64,000 nt of DNA from Bacillota bacterium (GCA_013177945.1 JABLXW010000004.1:62001-126000), one strand, 5' to 3'. Positions 27,556 to 35,424 are shown, numbered from the stretch's first letter. Notes: generated by a model not told the origin, from the letters alone. Numbers and translations: made by a program.

Positions 27556-27646
27556 CCTATTTCCTCTCCCGTCAACTGTTTTGCGCGCCGGAAGCCGTCG
27601 TTCCAGGCGCCGATCAGCAACGCATGAGTGAAAAACAGCCAGTTGA

Positions 27647-27675
27647 ATTATAGCACACGAAAATCGCAATGTAAA
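27647..27675 (-). promoter_or_regulatory. Sigma-A promoter of the M23/G5 gene
   Basis: Minus strand TTTACA (27670-27675), 17-base spacer, TATAAT (27647-27652), with TGC before the -10. Start about 27640, giving an 85-base leader. The rest of the space to the chromate transporter end (27676-27792) shows no gene. Confidence 0.85.
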
Positions 27676-27792
27676 GGCAAGAAATTCCGCAAAAGCTAAA
27701 TATTAGGAGTTTATCCGGTTAAAATGCCAGAACACATCAGCTTGCAACCTCAAACGCCCCAGGGCCCGGGCCGGGCTGGCGCCGGACCCCTG

Positions 27793-28308
27793 CTACAAGA
27801 GCCAGCCCAAAAAGGCCGCCCCGACCAGAACCCAAAAGGGGTCAAGACGCCGCGTTGCCAGGACTCCGCAGGCCAGGGCGGCGATTAACGGTACCTTCCA
27901 GGAGAAAGGGGTGCTTTGGGCAAAAAAGAAGGCAGCACCGGCAAGGAGGGCGACAACGACCGGGTAAAGGCCCCGAAGCAAACGGCGGACGAGAGCGCAA
28001 TCCCGAAAGACCTGGTGGTAGTGGGTGATGGCAAGCATGAGCAAAAAGGCGGGAAGGATCACGCCGAGGGTTCCCAGGACCGCCCCGGGTACTCCCGCGA
28101 CCCGGTAGCCGATAAAGGTTGCAGCATTGACCATCAGCGGGCCCGGGGTAAGCTGGGAGAGGGCAAGGAGGTCGGCGAACTGGGAAGGCGTCAGCCAGTG
28201 GTGGTGCTGGACGACCTCGGCAGCGATCAGGGGAATAACGGCATACCCCCCTCCGAAGCTGAAAAGACCGATTTTTAAAAAAGTGAAGAGGAAATCAAGG
28301 AGGTTCAA
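27793..28308 (-). CDS. Chromate transporter half, ChrA family (second gene)
   Basis: 171 residues, about five membrane helices. Signature LKIGLFSFGGGYAVIPLI then LTPSQFADLLALSQLTPGPLMVNAATFIGYRV, the CHR family consensus. Single CHR-domain proteins are thought to work as an antiparallel pair with a partner. Here two adjacent single-domain genes overlap by four bases and so probably make one transporter. Substrate chromate or another oxyanion; only family knowledge supports this. Confidence 0.88.
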   Translation of the reverse strand: MNLLDFLFTFLKIGLFSFGGGYAVIPLIAAEVVQHHHWLTPSQFADLLALSQLTPGPLMVNAATFIGYRVAGVPGAVLGTLGVILPAFLLMLAITHYHQVFRDCALVRRLLRGLYPVVVALLAGAAFFFAQSTPFSWKVPLIAALACGVLATRRLDPFWVLVGAAFLGWLL

Positions 28309-28886
28309 GATGGCTCCTCCCTTTCTTCATCTCGATCTTCCCCGGCAAGCAGCAGGCCCAGCAGGGCGCCCCCGGTAATCACCGCAATAGGGTGCCATTT
28401 CAACACCAGCAGGGCAAAAAGAGCCAGGGCGAAGAGGGCAAAAGCTTTAAAATCGCGAAACAAGGGGCGGCTCCAGCTTCCCAAAAAATAGAGAAGAACG
28501 CCCAGGATCCCCGCCCGGAGGCCCAGAAAAATGCCGGCAACCGCGGGGTGGCGCGCGATCCGGAAGATGAGCAGCCCGAGCCCCAGGATAATCAAAAACG
28601 AGGGGAGGATGCAGGCCAGCGCCGCAACGCCGGCTCCCGCCAGGCCCGCCCGCCGGTACCCGACAAAAACGGCGGTGTTTACCGCATTCGCCCCGGGCAC
28701 CCCCTGGGCAAGCATGGCCCCGGCAAAAAAGGTTTCCCGGTCAAGCCAGCGCCGGCTCTCCACCACCTCGTGATAAATCAAAGGAATCATGGCATACCCC
28801 CCGCCTAAAGTGAAGGCGCCGATCCGGAAGAAGGTCCAGAAAAGCTCAAGCCAGGGGCGCACCGCCCTGCAAATCTTCTCAGGCAA
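28305..28886 (-). CDS. Chromate transporter half, ChrA family (first gene)
   Basis: 193 residues from TTG 28886, which has GGGAGGGAGG upstream; this start overlaps the maturase stop by eight bases, so the transporter seems coupled to the SCIFF operon. CHR signature WTFFRIGAFTLGGGYAMIPLIYHEV and FFAGAMLAQGVPGANAVNTAVFVGYRRAG, about five membrane helices. Pairs with the downstream half gene. A longer in-frame start at 28925 exists. Confidence 0.88.
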   Translation of the reverse strand: MPEKICRAVRPWLELFWTFFRIGAFTLGGGYAMIPLIYHEVVESRRWLDRETFFAGAMLAQGVPGANAVNTAVFVGYRRAGLAGAGVAALACILPSFLIILGLGLLIFRIARHPAVAGIFLGLRAGILGVLLYFLGSWSRPLFRDFKAFALFALALFALLVLKWHPIAVITGGALLGLLLAGEDRDEEREEPS

Positions 28887-30279
28887 GGGCCTCCCTCCCC
28901 TTTCCGGCTTCTGCACCCAAAGCAAGGTAGTAAAGCGCGCCCTCCAGGCGCGCCCGCATCAAGGCGCAGGCGAGGGGATCGGGCCGGAAGAGGTCGCCCT
29001 GCCGCAGCAGGGCCTGGGCGCGGCACCCGCCCCCGCACAAAAAACGCGCCCAGCAGGAGCGGCACGGTTCTTTCCGGTAGACGTGGGCCTCCCGGAATTT
29101 TTTCTGCAGCTCAGGAGATGTCACCCCCCGCCAGACATCCCCCATCCGGCAGGCAGGGTTCCCGGCAAGCTGGTGGCAGGGGTAAAGCTCGCCGTTTGGA
29201 GTGACACAAAGATACTGGTACCCCGCGCCGCAGCCGGTGAGGCGCTTGGCAACGCAGGGCCCGCCCTGGAGGTCCAGGCAAAAATGGTAAAAAGCAAACC
29301 CTTTTCCCTCCCGCTCCCGCGCTCTCAGAATTCTTGCCAGCTTCAAATATTCTTCCTTAAGAACGGGCAGGTCCTCCAACCTGAGGGCGTAAGGCTCCCC
29401 CTCGGGAGCCACAACCGGCTCCAGCGAGATGCTCTTTGCTCCCAGATCCGCAAGATAGAGTACATCTTCGGTGAAATGGAGATTCCGGCGGGTATAAGTT
29501 CCCCGGATGTAGTATTCTCCGATTCCCCCGGTTGCTAAAAAATCCCGGATCCGCTCCTCCACCCGGGCGGCGCTGCCTCCCCCTTCCGGCATCACCCGGT
29601 AGCGGTCGTGGGTCTCGGGCCTCCCGTCGCAGCTCAGAACGAGGCAAAAATTGTGCTTCCTGAGAAAAGAAAGGACTTCTTCATCAAGCAGGAGGGCATT
29701 GGTGGTCAGCGTAAACTTCCACTTTTTATGTTTTCCGGCATCAAGGGCATAGGCGACCGCCTCCTGAACCCCCGCGAAGTTGAGGAGGGGCTCCCCCCCG
29801 AAAAAGTCGACCGCCAGAAACTCATAGGGGGTTTCCCGGATTAAAAAATCAAGGGCGGCCCGCACCACCTCAAGAGGCATGATTTCTTCCGAATTCCGGA
29901 GCCCGGAGGGAACAAAGCAGTACCTGCAGGCCAGGTTGCAGCTGTGGGCAACGTTCAGGCAGAGCGCTTTCAGGCCCAGATCGGCGCCGGGTGCAAAGGA
30001 GTGCCACTCGTCTTCCCCGAAGAGAAGCCCTTCTTCTGCCAGGGCGCGGATCTCCGCAGCAGCCTCCTCAACCTCCCCGGCCCGGAAAAACTTCGCCGCT
30101 TCCTCCCGCGCCCCGGCCCAGTCGCCGGCTGCGACCAGGTGCTTCAGGAAGGTCCAGGCCACCTGGTCCAGCCTGTGAAGAGAACCGCTGCCGACATCAA
30201 AGGCCAGGCGAAGCCCATCAGCTGCAAAAAGGTGAAGGTATGCACTTAAAGGGCTGCCTGCTTTGGCCTGGTTTCGCAA
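28879..30279 (-). CDS. SCIFF peptide radical SAM maturase (thioether-forming)
   Basis: 466 residues from TTG 30279; a start at 30336 would lie deeper inside the SCIFF gene. Layout: N-terminal RiPP-recognition-like region (about 10-100, LRLAFDVGSGSLHRLD), radical SAM core with the 4Fe-4S motif CNLACRYCF near 115, and a SPASM region with Cys clusters in CGAGYQYLCV, ELYPCHQLAGNPAC and CRSCWARFLCGGGC. Enzymes of this group (CteB of Clostridium thermocellum is the model) join a Cys sulfur to a Thr carbon in SCIFF. The precursor gene directly upstream makes the call secure. Followed by the two-part chromate transporter. Confidence 0.93.
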   Translation of the reverse strand: MRNQAKAGSPLSAYLHLFAADGLRLAFDVGSGSLHRLDQVAWTFLKHLVAAGDWAGAREEAAKFFRAGEVEEAAAEIRALAEEGLLFGEDEWHSFAPGADLGLKALCLNVAHSCNLACRYCFVPSGLRNSEEIMPLEVVRAALDFLIRETPYEFLAVDFFGGEPLLNFAGVQEAVAYALDAGKHKKWKFTLTTNALLLDEEVLSFLRKHNFCLVLSCDGRPETHDRYRVMPEGGGSAARVEERIRDFLATGGIGEYYIRGTYTRRNLHFTEDVLYLADLGAKSISLEPVVAPEGEPYALRLEDLPVLKEEYLKLARILRAREREGKGFAFYHFCLDLQGGPCVAKRLTGCGAGYQYLCVTPNGELYPCHQLAGNPACRMGDVWRGVTSPELQKKFREAHVYRKEPCRSCWARFLCGGGCRAQALLRQGDLFRPDPLACALMRARLEGALYYLALGAEAGKGREALA

Positions 30280-30413
30280 GTTTGATTCCCTACCGTGCAG
30301 GAGGTTTTGCAGGCCGATTGACACGAGGTCTGGCATTCACCGCACCCCGGCCGGCGGTGGGGCTTCCGAAGACTGCCCGCAATCAAGGTCTTTACGTGTT
30401 TTCCTTTCTTCAT
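30246..30413 (-). CDS. SCIFF ribosomal peptide precursor
   Basis: 55 residues, ATG at 30413 preceded by AAGGAGGGAAAAG. Positively charged leader (residues 1-23), then six cysteines at 24, 27, 31, 35, 39 and 46 in the pattern CGECQTSCQSACKTSC followed by TVGNQTC, the hallmark of SCIFF (six Cys in forty-five residues). Known members are modified by a dedicated radical SAM enzyme that links a Cys to a Thr; the biological role is unknown. Its 3' end overlaps the proposed maturase start by 34 bases in another frame, which suggests coupled translation. Confidence 0.95.
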   Translation of the reverse strand: MKKGKHVKTLIAGSLRKPHRRPGCGECQTSCQSACKTSCTVGNQTCETRPKQAAL

Positions 30414-30463
30414 TAATCTTTTCCCTCCTTAAAAAAGTTGCCCTGGCAGGAACTACCGCAGCT

Positions 30464-30472
30464 ATTATAGCA
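30464..30472 (-). promoter_or_regulatory. Extended -10 promoter of the SCIFF operon
   Basis: Minus strand TGCTATAAT, an extended -10 box, with no good -35. Predicted start about 30457 gives a leader of about 44 bases before the SCIFF ATG. Confidence 0.7.
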
Positions 30473-30645
30473 CACCGGGAGCCAAACAGTGAACTCCGGG
30501 CTGTGCTGGGGAGATCCGGGAAAGAACATCTAAAAGCAAAAATCTTTTCGGAATATTTAAGTAATTCTCAAGATTAAAAAGGAATTTCGCCACATAAATT
30601 AAAATAGAAAATTTTTGAAAGTCAACCCGGGGTGATCGGAGTACG

Positions 30646-30816
30646 GTGGAACGCGAGAAACTGATCGAGGAAATCGAAAAACTGAGACGCGAACTGGAGC
30701 AAAAAAGCAGCATGGTGGCGCTTACCGCACGGGAAATGCTCCTGATCTCGGAAAGGCTCGACGATCTCATCAACAGGTATCTCCGGATGAAAGCTCAGAA
30801 AAACGAGGAAAATTAA
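30646..30816 (+). CDS. Spo0E-family aspartyl-phosphate phosphatase
   Basis: 56 residues, starting GTG at 30646 with GGGGTGATC upstream, close to a full anti-Shine-Dalgarno match. The C-terminal half holds the family signature LLISERLDDLINRYLR, the motif that in Spo0E and YnzD contacts and dephosphorylates Spo0A-P. Two helices are predicted, as in the family. Since Spo0F-type and sporulation genes are nearby, control of sporulation entry is a fair inference. Too short for most automated calls. Plus strand, divergent from SCIFF. Confidence 0.88.
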   Translation: MEREKLIEEIEKLRRELEQKSSMVALTAREMLLISERLDDLINRYLRMKAQKNEEN

Positions 30817-30872
30817 CCTTCACTCCAGCAAAAAGCCGCCAATTTTTTTAATTTTTTTAAAGAAGGTTTCCT

Positions 30873-30973
30873 TCAGGTGAGGGATGACACCGGGGGACGG
30901 CTCTAAAGCCGCTGCCGGGAGCAGTTGCAACGATTCAACCGGCTCCTTCAGCCGGTAATTTTTTTTCACCTGA
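30873..30973 (+). ncRNA. Candidate structured RNA, unclassified
   Basis: A closing stem TCAGGTGA (30873-30880) / TCACCTGA (30966-30973) encloses several local hairpins: GGTG/CACC, CGGCT-CTAA-AGCCG, CTGC/GCAG and ACCGGCT/AGCCGGT. The last one is followed by a T tract, so it can also act as a terminator. No match to a riboswitch class I know. It could be the 3' region of the Spo0E-family transcript, an attenuator or an independent RNA. Confidence 0.35.
30938..30966 (+). terminator. Strong rho-independent terminator
   Basis: ACCGGCT-CCTTC-AGCCGGT (30938-30956) followed by AATTTTTTTT. It is about 120 bases after the Spo0E-family stop and before the MBL promoter. Confidence 0.85.
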
Positions 30974-31026
30974 TCTTTCTGGCGCTTTTTCGATTGCCTG
31001 ACAGGTGATGGAAATTATTGCTTTTA

Positions 31027-31035
31027 TGCTATAAT
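31027..31035 (+). promoter_or_regulatory. Extended -10 promoter of the MBL gene
   Basis: TGCTATAAT (-10 TATAAT at 31030-31035), the same extended box as at SCIFF, rpmE and the M23/G5 gene. No strong -35. About 37 bases before the TTG at 31073. Confidence 0.7.
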
Positions 31036-31072
31036 AAAACTTGTATCCAAATTCAGACGGGGGGAGAAGTAA

Positions 31073-32095
31073 TTGGGAGGAGTTGAAGGCTCTCAAGGGG
31101 AAATTTTGCCGAACTTTCAGGGTGATAAATGGAAAGAGGGCGGGCATGGCCCCCGGGTGGCACAGGCGCTGCTGGAACTGCGCCGCCCGGAGAACCGGCT
31201 GGAGGTGCTGGATCTCGCCCTTCCCTACCAGGAGCAGGTGCTCTCCTTAATCGGGATCGAAGACAGGGATCCCCAGCGGAATCTGGGTGACTACCAAAAC
31301 ATTGGGTACTTCCTGATTCGGGAAAAAAGCGAAAACAGAGACGGAAGAACTGCTGAGGCCCCGGAGGTTGTGGTCATCGACCCCGGCCTCCGGGATGGGC
31401 ACTGGATCCGGAGTGTGCTGGGCATCAAAAAGTGCCACGTGATTTTCACCCACTTCCACCTCGATCACTGGATCGGGTACGAGCCGTACCAGGGAGAGGC
31501 CTTTTTCGCTTCTCCGCTTTGCAAAATGGTGCTGACGCAGATGGCCGGAGCGGAAAAAACGGGGAAAAGCATCTTCGTGGAAGGGCGCCTGACAGATTAC
31601 CACCGCCGCCCGCTCCCGCTCCGGGCCGCAAACGATGCCGAGCGGCTCCTTCCCCTTAAAGAAGAGATCCATGAGGTCACAGGACGGCAGCCCTACCGCA
31701 ACCAGTCCCTGGCGCTGGAATTCTTCGAACTTCCCTACGGCCAGACAGAAGGAACTTTATACGGGCTCCTGGAAACCGGGGAAGTGAAAATCCTCTTTGC
31801 CAGCGATCTTTTCGTCAGCATCAACAACGAACTGAAAATTGAACCTCATTATGCCTTCAAACCAAAGGGAATGGTCATCGAAGATATCGTCATCGTCCTG
31901 CGTGCCCTGCTGGGAAAGGAACTCCGCATATCCGCCGATCCCCCGACCCTGACCTACCTGAAAAGGATCGCCCAACCGGACAAGATCGCCCTGGGCCACG
32001 GCCTGATCGACTTTTGGGAATACCGCGAAAAAATCGCTCACCTCCTGGAAGAACTGGAGGAAATGCTCCGGATCAACAGGGAGCACATCATCTAG
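31073..32095 (+). CDS. Metallo-beta-lactamase-fold hydrolase
   Basis: 340 residues, TTG start after GGGGGGAGAAGTAA. MBL fold with the metal motif THFHLDHW near 130, a later Asp in FASDLF near 245 and a C-terminal ALGHGLIDFW. The HxHxDH motif is complete, so two metals can be bound. No signal peptide, so cytoplasmic. The substrate is not recognised; the family includes glyoxalase II, lactonases and RNases. It stands alone between a terminator and the sigma factor gene. Confidence 0.85.
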   Translation: MGGVEGSQGEILPNFQGDKWKEGGHGPRVAQALLELRRPENRLEVLDLALPYQEQVLSLIGIEDRDPQRNLGDYQNIGYFLIREKSENRDGRTAEAPEVVVIDPGLRDGHWIRSVLGIKKCHVIFTHFHLDHWIGYEPYQGEAFFASPLCKMVLTQMAGAEKTGKSIFVEGRLTDYHRRPLPLRAANDAERLLPLKEEIHEVTGRQPYRNQSLALEFFELPYGQTEGTLYGLLETGEVKILFASDLFVSINNELKIEPHYAFKPKGMVIEDIVIVLRALLGKELRISADPPTLTYLKRIAQPDKIALGHGLIDFWEYREKIAHLLEELEEMLRINREHII

Positions 32096-32243
32096 GAAAC
32101 CGGGCAGGTGCCCTCCCGGCGCCCCTGGCTCCAGCAGGAGGCAATTGGTAATTGCAGGGAAGAAAAAATTGGGTTAAAGTATAAAGAGAAATCTGTACTT
32201 TCCCGGACCTTTCCTGATCTCTGGAGAATCTTTCGGAATTAAG

Positions 32244-32272
32244 GGAACTTTTTTGCTTCTTTTGCTGTCTAA
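32244..32272 (+). promoter_or_regulatory. ECF (sigma-E/SigW-type) autoregulatory promoter
   Basis: GGAACTT (32244-32250), 16-base spacer, GTCTAA (32267-32272), an almost exact match to the ECF sigma-E consensus and placed directly upstream of the ECF sigma gene. Suggests autoregulation. Confidence 0.8.
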
Positions 32273-32312
32273 TAGATCAGGAGGGTACCCGGAATCCGGG
32301 GTGTGATTCTCC

Positions 32313-32975
32313 TTGTTTAAGAAACCACGGCAGAGCGGCCCGGGGGCCGGCAAAGCCGACACGCAGGCGCTCATCCGGCGCGCCCGCGCCGGAGATGTCA
32401 GGGCCTTTGAAGAGCTGGTGACCCTCTACGAGGAAAAAATATACACGCTCAGTTTTTATCTGGCCGGAAATCACGCGGATGCCCAGGATCTCGCCCAGGA
32501 AGTTTTCGTAAAGGCATACCTGGGTCTAAAAAGTTTCCGGCAGGAAGCGGATTTGGGTACCTGGCTGCACCGCATCGCGGTCAACCTGTGGCTGAACATG
32601 CAGCGCCGCCAGAAGGCTTCTGAAACCCTTTCCCTTGACGATCCAATCCGGACCTTTGAAGGGGAAATTACCCGGGCGGTGGCTGCAGCCGACCCGGCAG
32701 GAGATCCGGCAGAGGCCCTGGAGGGAAAAGAACTGCAGAGGCTGGTGCAGAAGGCTCTGCTGAATCTTCCCGAGGAATTTCGCACGGTGCTGGTCCTGCG
32801 GGAAATGGAAGGTTACAGCTACGAAGAAATTGCCGCCATAATGGAGTGCTCCCTTGGCACGGTAAAGTCCCGGCTGAACCGGGCACGCCAGGCGATCAGA
32901 GAAAAAATCGAAGCAGAACTAAAGGAGTTCAATGCTGCCGACACAAAAACCACCCTGGTCTCGAACCAGAATTAA
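32313..32975 (+). CDS. ECF RNA polymerase sigma factor
   Basis: 220 residues, TTG start with GGGGTG upstream. Region 2 (residues 25-95) with YEEKIYTLSFYLAGNHADAQDLAQEVFVKAYLGLKSF, then region 4 (150-200) ending in EEIAAIMECSLGTVKSRLNRARQAIREKI, the sigma-70 family DNA-binding helix-turn-helix. No region 1.1 or 3, so an ECF type. The near-consensus GGAACTT-GTCTAA promoter before it suggests it transcribes its own gene. Paired with the zinc-finger anti-sigma gene 33 bases later. Confidence 0.94.
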   Translation: MFKKPRQSGPGAGKADTQALIRRARAGDVRAFEELVTLYEEKIYTLSFYLAGNHADAQDLAQEVFVKAYLGLKSFRQEADLGTWLHRIAVNLWLNMQRRQKASETLSLDDPIRTFEGEITRAVAAADPAGDPAEALEGKELQRLVQKALLNLPEEFRTVLVLREMEGYSYEEIAAIMECSLGTVKSRLNRARQAIREKIEAELKEFNAADTKTTLVSNQN

Positions 32976-33008
32976 GGCGGCCCGGAGCCGACAAAGGGGG
33001 TGAGCAGG

Positions 33009-34148
33009 ATGGGCAGGGAGCCTAAAGGAAAGCAGAGGGGCGCGGAGAAAACCGCGGCGCGGGAGGCGGGCTTCGGGCTTAAGTGCATTGAGGCGCAGGA
33101 GCTTTTTTACAATATCGGAGAGGAGAAACTGAATCCGGAAGCTGCGCGAAAGCTGCGCGCTCATGAAGCATCCTGCCCAGACTGCTGCACCGCGTTCCGC
33201 GCCTGGCGCGAGGTCCGGTCCGCCCTCCGGGAGGCAAAGGTTTCCCCTCCCCCGGCGTTTGCCGCCGGGGTGGTGGCCCGCATTACAGAGCAGGGATGCA
33301 GAAATTCCGCCGCCGGCAGGGAAACGCGCAGGGCAGGCTGGCTTCGATGGGATTGGGCAAAGGGTCTGGCTGCTGCAGCAGTGATTCTGGCGCTGCTCAC
33401 CGGGTCGGTCAGCTTCGCTGTCAAATACTGGCCGGCGAAGGCAGGAAACTACATCGCGGAAAGAAAGGAAAACGCGGTAGGCAAGAACGCGAGCGCCCCA
33501 GGGAAACCGGCTCCCAGGGCCGATGAAACCAGGGGCGATACAGAGAATCCCGGCACCCGGGAGCAAAATCCAGACTCCCCCGGCACGGCAACGGAAGAAA
33601 GCGGGAGCCCGCAGCACCCAGATGCGCCCAGGCAGATGCCGGCAGTGAAAGAGCCGAACAAAAACCCCGTTGTTGCTGCAAATAATCCCGGCAAAACAGA
33701 GGAAAGAAAGGTGTTTTTGAACAAAACCCGGATTATTAAAACAACGATGCTGAAGGTCGCGGTGGCAGATCTGGAGTCCGCCCGGGACAGGAGCCGGGAA
33801 ATTGCCCGCAGCGCAGGAGCAGAAGTATCCTCAGAGCTTTCGGCCCAGAGCAACGGGCACAGGAGCATCATCCTCCGCTTTACCCTCGCTCCCGAGCGCG
33901 CCGAAAGGTTCCTTGCCGATCTGGCAGCACTGGGTGAAGTAAGCGCCAGGGATGCAACCACTCAGGATGTAACGGCCAGTTTCGCCCGCGCCCTTGAAGA
34001 ATACCAGGCGCTGAAAGCGCAGCAGGCGGCGGCCCCGGAAAGCGAAAGGGCGCGGCTTGAGAGCCAGATTAATTTCCTTGAACAGCAGCTCCAAAACTGG
34101 GATCAGGAGGCCGGAAGGCAGGTCGTGATCCTCTGGCTTGAACAGTAA
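33009..34148 (+). CDS. Zinc-finger anti-sigma factor with DUF4349 extracytoplasmic domain
   Basis: 379 residues from ATG 33009, about five bases after AAAGGGGGTGAG. N-terminal zinc anti-sigma (zf-HC2) module with HEASCPDC at about 53, then a membrane helix near 118-136 (AAAAVILALLTGSVSFAVKY), a long low-complexity linker rich in Pro, Glu, Asn and Thr, and a C-terminal DUF4349 domain with a coiled stretch (about 245-375). The module binds the sigma factor in the cytoplasm and the outside domain presumably senses wall or membrane stress. This domain mix is unusual; signal and protease are unknown. Confidence 0.88.
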   Translation: MGREPKGKQRGAEKTAAREAGFGLKCIEAQELFYNIGEEKLNPEAARKLRAHEASCPDCCTAFRAWREVRSALREAKVSPPPAFAAGVVARITEQGCRNSAAGRETRRAGWLRWDWAKGLAAAAVILALLTGSVSFAVKYWPAKAGNYIAERKENAVGKNASAPGKPAPRADETRGDTENPGTREQNPDSPGTATEESGSPQHPDAPRQMPAVKEPNKNPVVAANNPGKTEERKVFLNKTRIIKTTMLKVAVADLESARDRSREIARSAGAEVSSELSAQSNGHRSIILRFTLAPERAERFLADLAALGEVSARDATTQDVTASFARALEEYQALKAQQAAAPESERARLESQINFLEQQLQNWDQEAGRQVVILWLEQ

Positions 34149-34191
34149 CAATTGAACATTAGCACTCTGGGATAAATTAAGCAAAAAAGAC

Positions 34192-34227
34192 CCGGAGAGG
34201 AACCGCCACCTCTCCGGTTTTGTTTTC
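34192..34227 (+). terminator. Terminator of the sigma/anti-sigma operon
   Basis: CCGGAGAGG / CCTCTCCGG nine-base stem with an eight-base loop, then TTTTGTTTTC. Strong rho-independent terminator 43 bases after the anti-sigma stop. Confidence 0.93.
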
Positions 34228-34443
34228 TCGCAGCAGCCGCCGGCTGGTCCGCCGGAAAGCGGAAAAACAGCTCGAGAGCGCTTTCCCCACTAAAAAACGG
34301 GCCTGGTGCAGTTCTGATTTTTCATACGAATCAGGAATAAAGACATATATTACCAGGCAGGTGCATCGGACAGAAAACGGTATTTTGCAGGCGCCATACG
34401 GCCTTCCCCTCCGGAGACCCCGTCTGGCGGAGAAGCTGTCGAA
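34228..34443 (+). other. Non-coding space between terminator and CAP promoter
   Basis: Part of the only stretch over 300 bases without a gene (34149-34502). Besides the terminator at its left and the promoter at its right, I see no open reading frame with a ribosome site and no convincing structure. Confidence 0.6.
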
Positions 34444-34472
34444 TTGATTTAACCAGCTTCATATTGTTTAAT
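34444..34472 (+). promoter_or_regulatory. Sigma-A promoter of the CAP-domain gene
   Basis: TTGATT (34444-34449), 17-base spacer, TTTAAT (34467-34472). Start predicted near 34479, which makes the ATG at 34503 more likely than the one at 34485. Confidence 0.65.
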
Positions 34473-34502
34473 ATAAGCCAATAAATGCTTGAAAAGGAGT
34501 GG

Positions 34503-35315
34503 ATGATCATTAACAGGTCAGTGTTATCAAGAGTTGCTTTCGCGGCGATCTTTTTCTGTTTCTCAAGCTGGATCTTCGCTCCCAGGGCCGGCGCTTTTAC
34601 AATAGAAGAATACCAGCAGGCCGTTCTTAACAACAAGGCCTTGCCTTCGCAATCCAATCCCGCCTTCCCGGTTCCCTCTGGTCAGAAGGCGGCCACCTCC
34701 CAGGCGCCCCTGCAAACCCCCGCCGCTCAGCCGGTACCCACGTATGCAGAAAGCAGGCCGACCACCAGCATCGATGATTATTATCATGCCATAATAAACA
34801 GGCAGCGTACACCTATCTACTATTCAAACCAACCTGTCTTGCCGGCGCCCCAGCCCTCCGCCCCTTCAAACCAGGGAGGTTCAAAAGGCCCGGCCGCACC
34901 GCCGGCAGCGCCTTCTCCGGCTCCTGAGGAGTTAAGCGCTCAGGAGGCCCGCCTGTTCGAACTGATCAACAGCGCCCGCACAAATGAAGGGGTTCGGCCC
35001 GTGGTAATCGACATGAAGCTGGTGGAAATAGCCCACATCAAAGCCCAGGACATGATCGACAACAACTATTTCGGTCACTTTTCTCCGACTTACGGTTCGC
35101 CGGGACAGATGCTGAGGAAATTCGGCGTCAGTTTTCGGAGCGCAGGCGAAAACCTGGCCAAGGCAGGGGATGTCTCCAGGGCCCACCTTCTCTTCCTGAC
35201 CAGCACCCAGGGGCACCGGGAGATCATGCTGAATCCGAATTACAATAAGGTGGGTGTTGCCGTGGTCCCGCGGGGAAGCTATGTGCTGGTAGTGGAGTTG
35301 TTTGCCGAGTTGTAA
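34503..35315 (+). CDS. Secreted CAP-domain (SCP/PR-1-like) protein
   Basis: 270 residues from ATG 34503, with AAAAGGAG close upstream; an ATG at 34485 is an alternative. Signal peptide (about 1-32, ending in APRAGA), a Pro- and Ala-rich linker containing two copies of a short TIEEYQQAVLNN / SIDDYYHAIINR element, then the CAP domain (145-270): LFELINSARTNEGVRPV, HFSPTYGSPG, GENLAKAG and GHREIMLNPNYNKVGV. Similar YkwD/SafA-associated proteins in spore formers are wall-bound or spore-surface proteins, but the function is unproven. The repeated linker element may bind a partner. Confidence 0.9.
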   Translation: MIINRSVLSRVAFAAIFFCFSSWIFAPRAGAFTIEEYQQAVLNNKALPSQSNPAFPVPSGQKAATSQAPLQTPAAQPVPTYAESRPTTSIDDYYHAIINRQRTPIYYSNQPVLPAPQPSAPSNQGGSKGPAAPPAAPSPAPEELSAQEARLFELINSARTNEGVRPVVIDMKLVEIAHIKAQDMIDNNYFGHFSPTYGSPGQMLRKFGVSFRSAGENLAKAGDVSRAHLLFLTSTQGHREIMLNPNYNKVGVAVVPRGSYVLVVELFAEL

Positions 35316-35424
35316 TTGGCCAAATGCATATAAACGCCCCCGTCATAATAAAATTTAAAGTAAATAAGTCCGACAGGCGAACCGTCCCCTCCTTGCAACC
35401 CAAGTAGCACTCTATCGAAATCTT

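Noticed and set aside
27556-27669. N-terminal extension of the M23/G5 peptidase
   Set aside because: Lies upstream of the predicted transcription start, and ATG 27555 has its own ribosome site.
30873-30973. c-di-GMP or c-di-AMP riboswitch
   Set aside because: A GGGACG...AAAGCC phrase recalls the c-di-GMP-I core, but the other conserved blocks are absent.
32141-32155. Palindrome GCAATT-GGT-AATTGC after the MBL gene as a terminator
   Set aside because: No T tract follows; might be a protein site, but there is no support.
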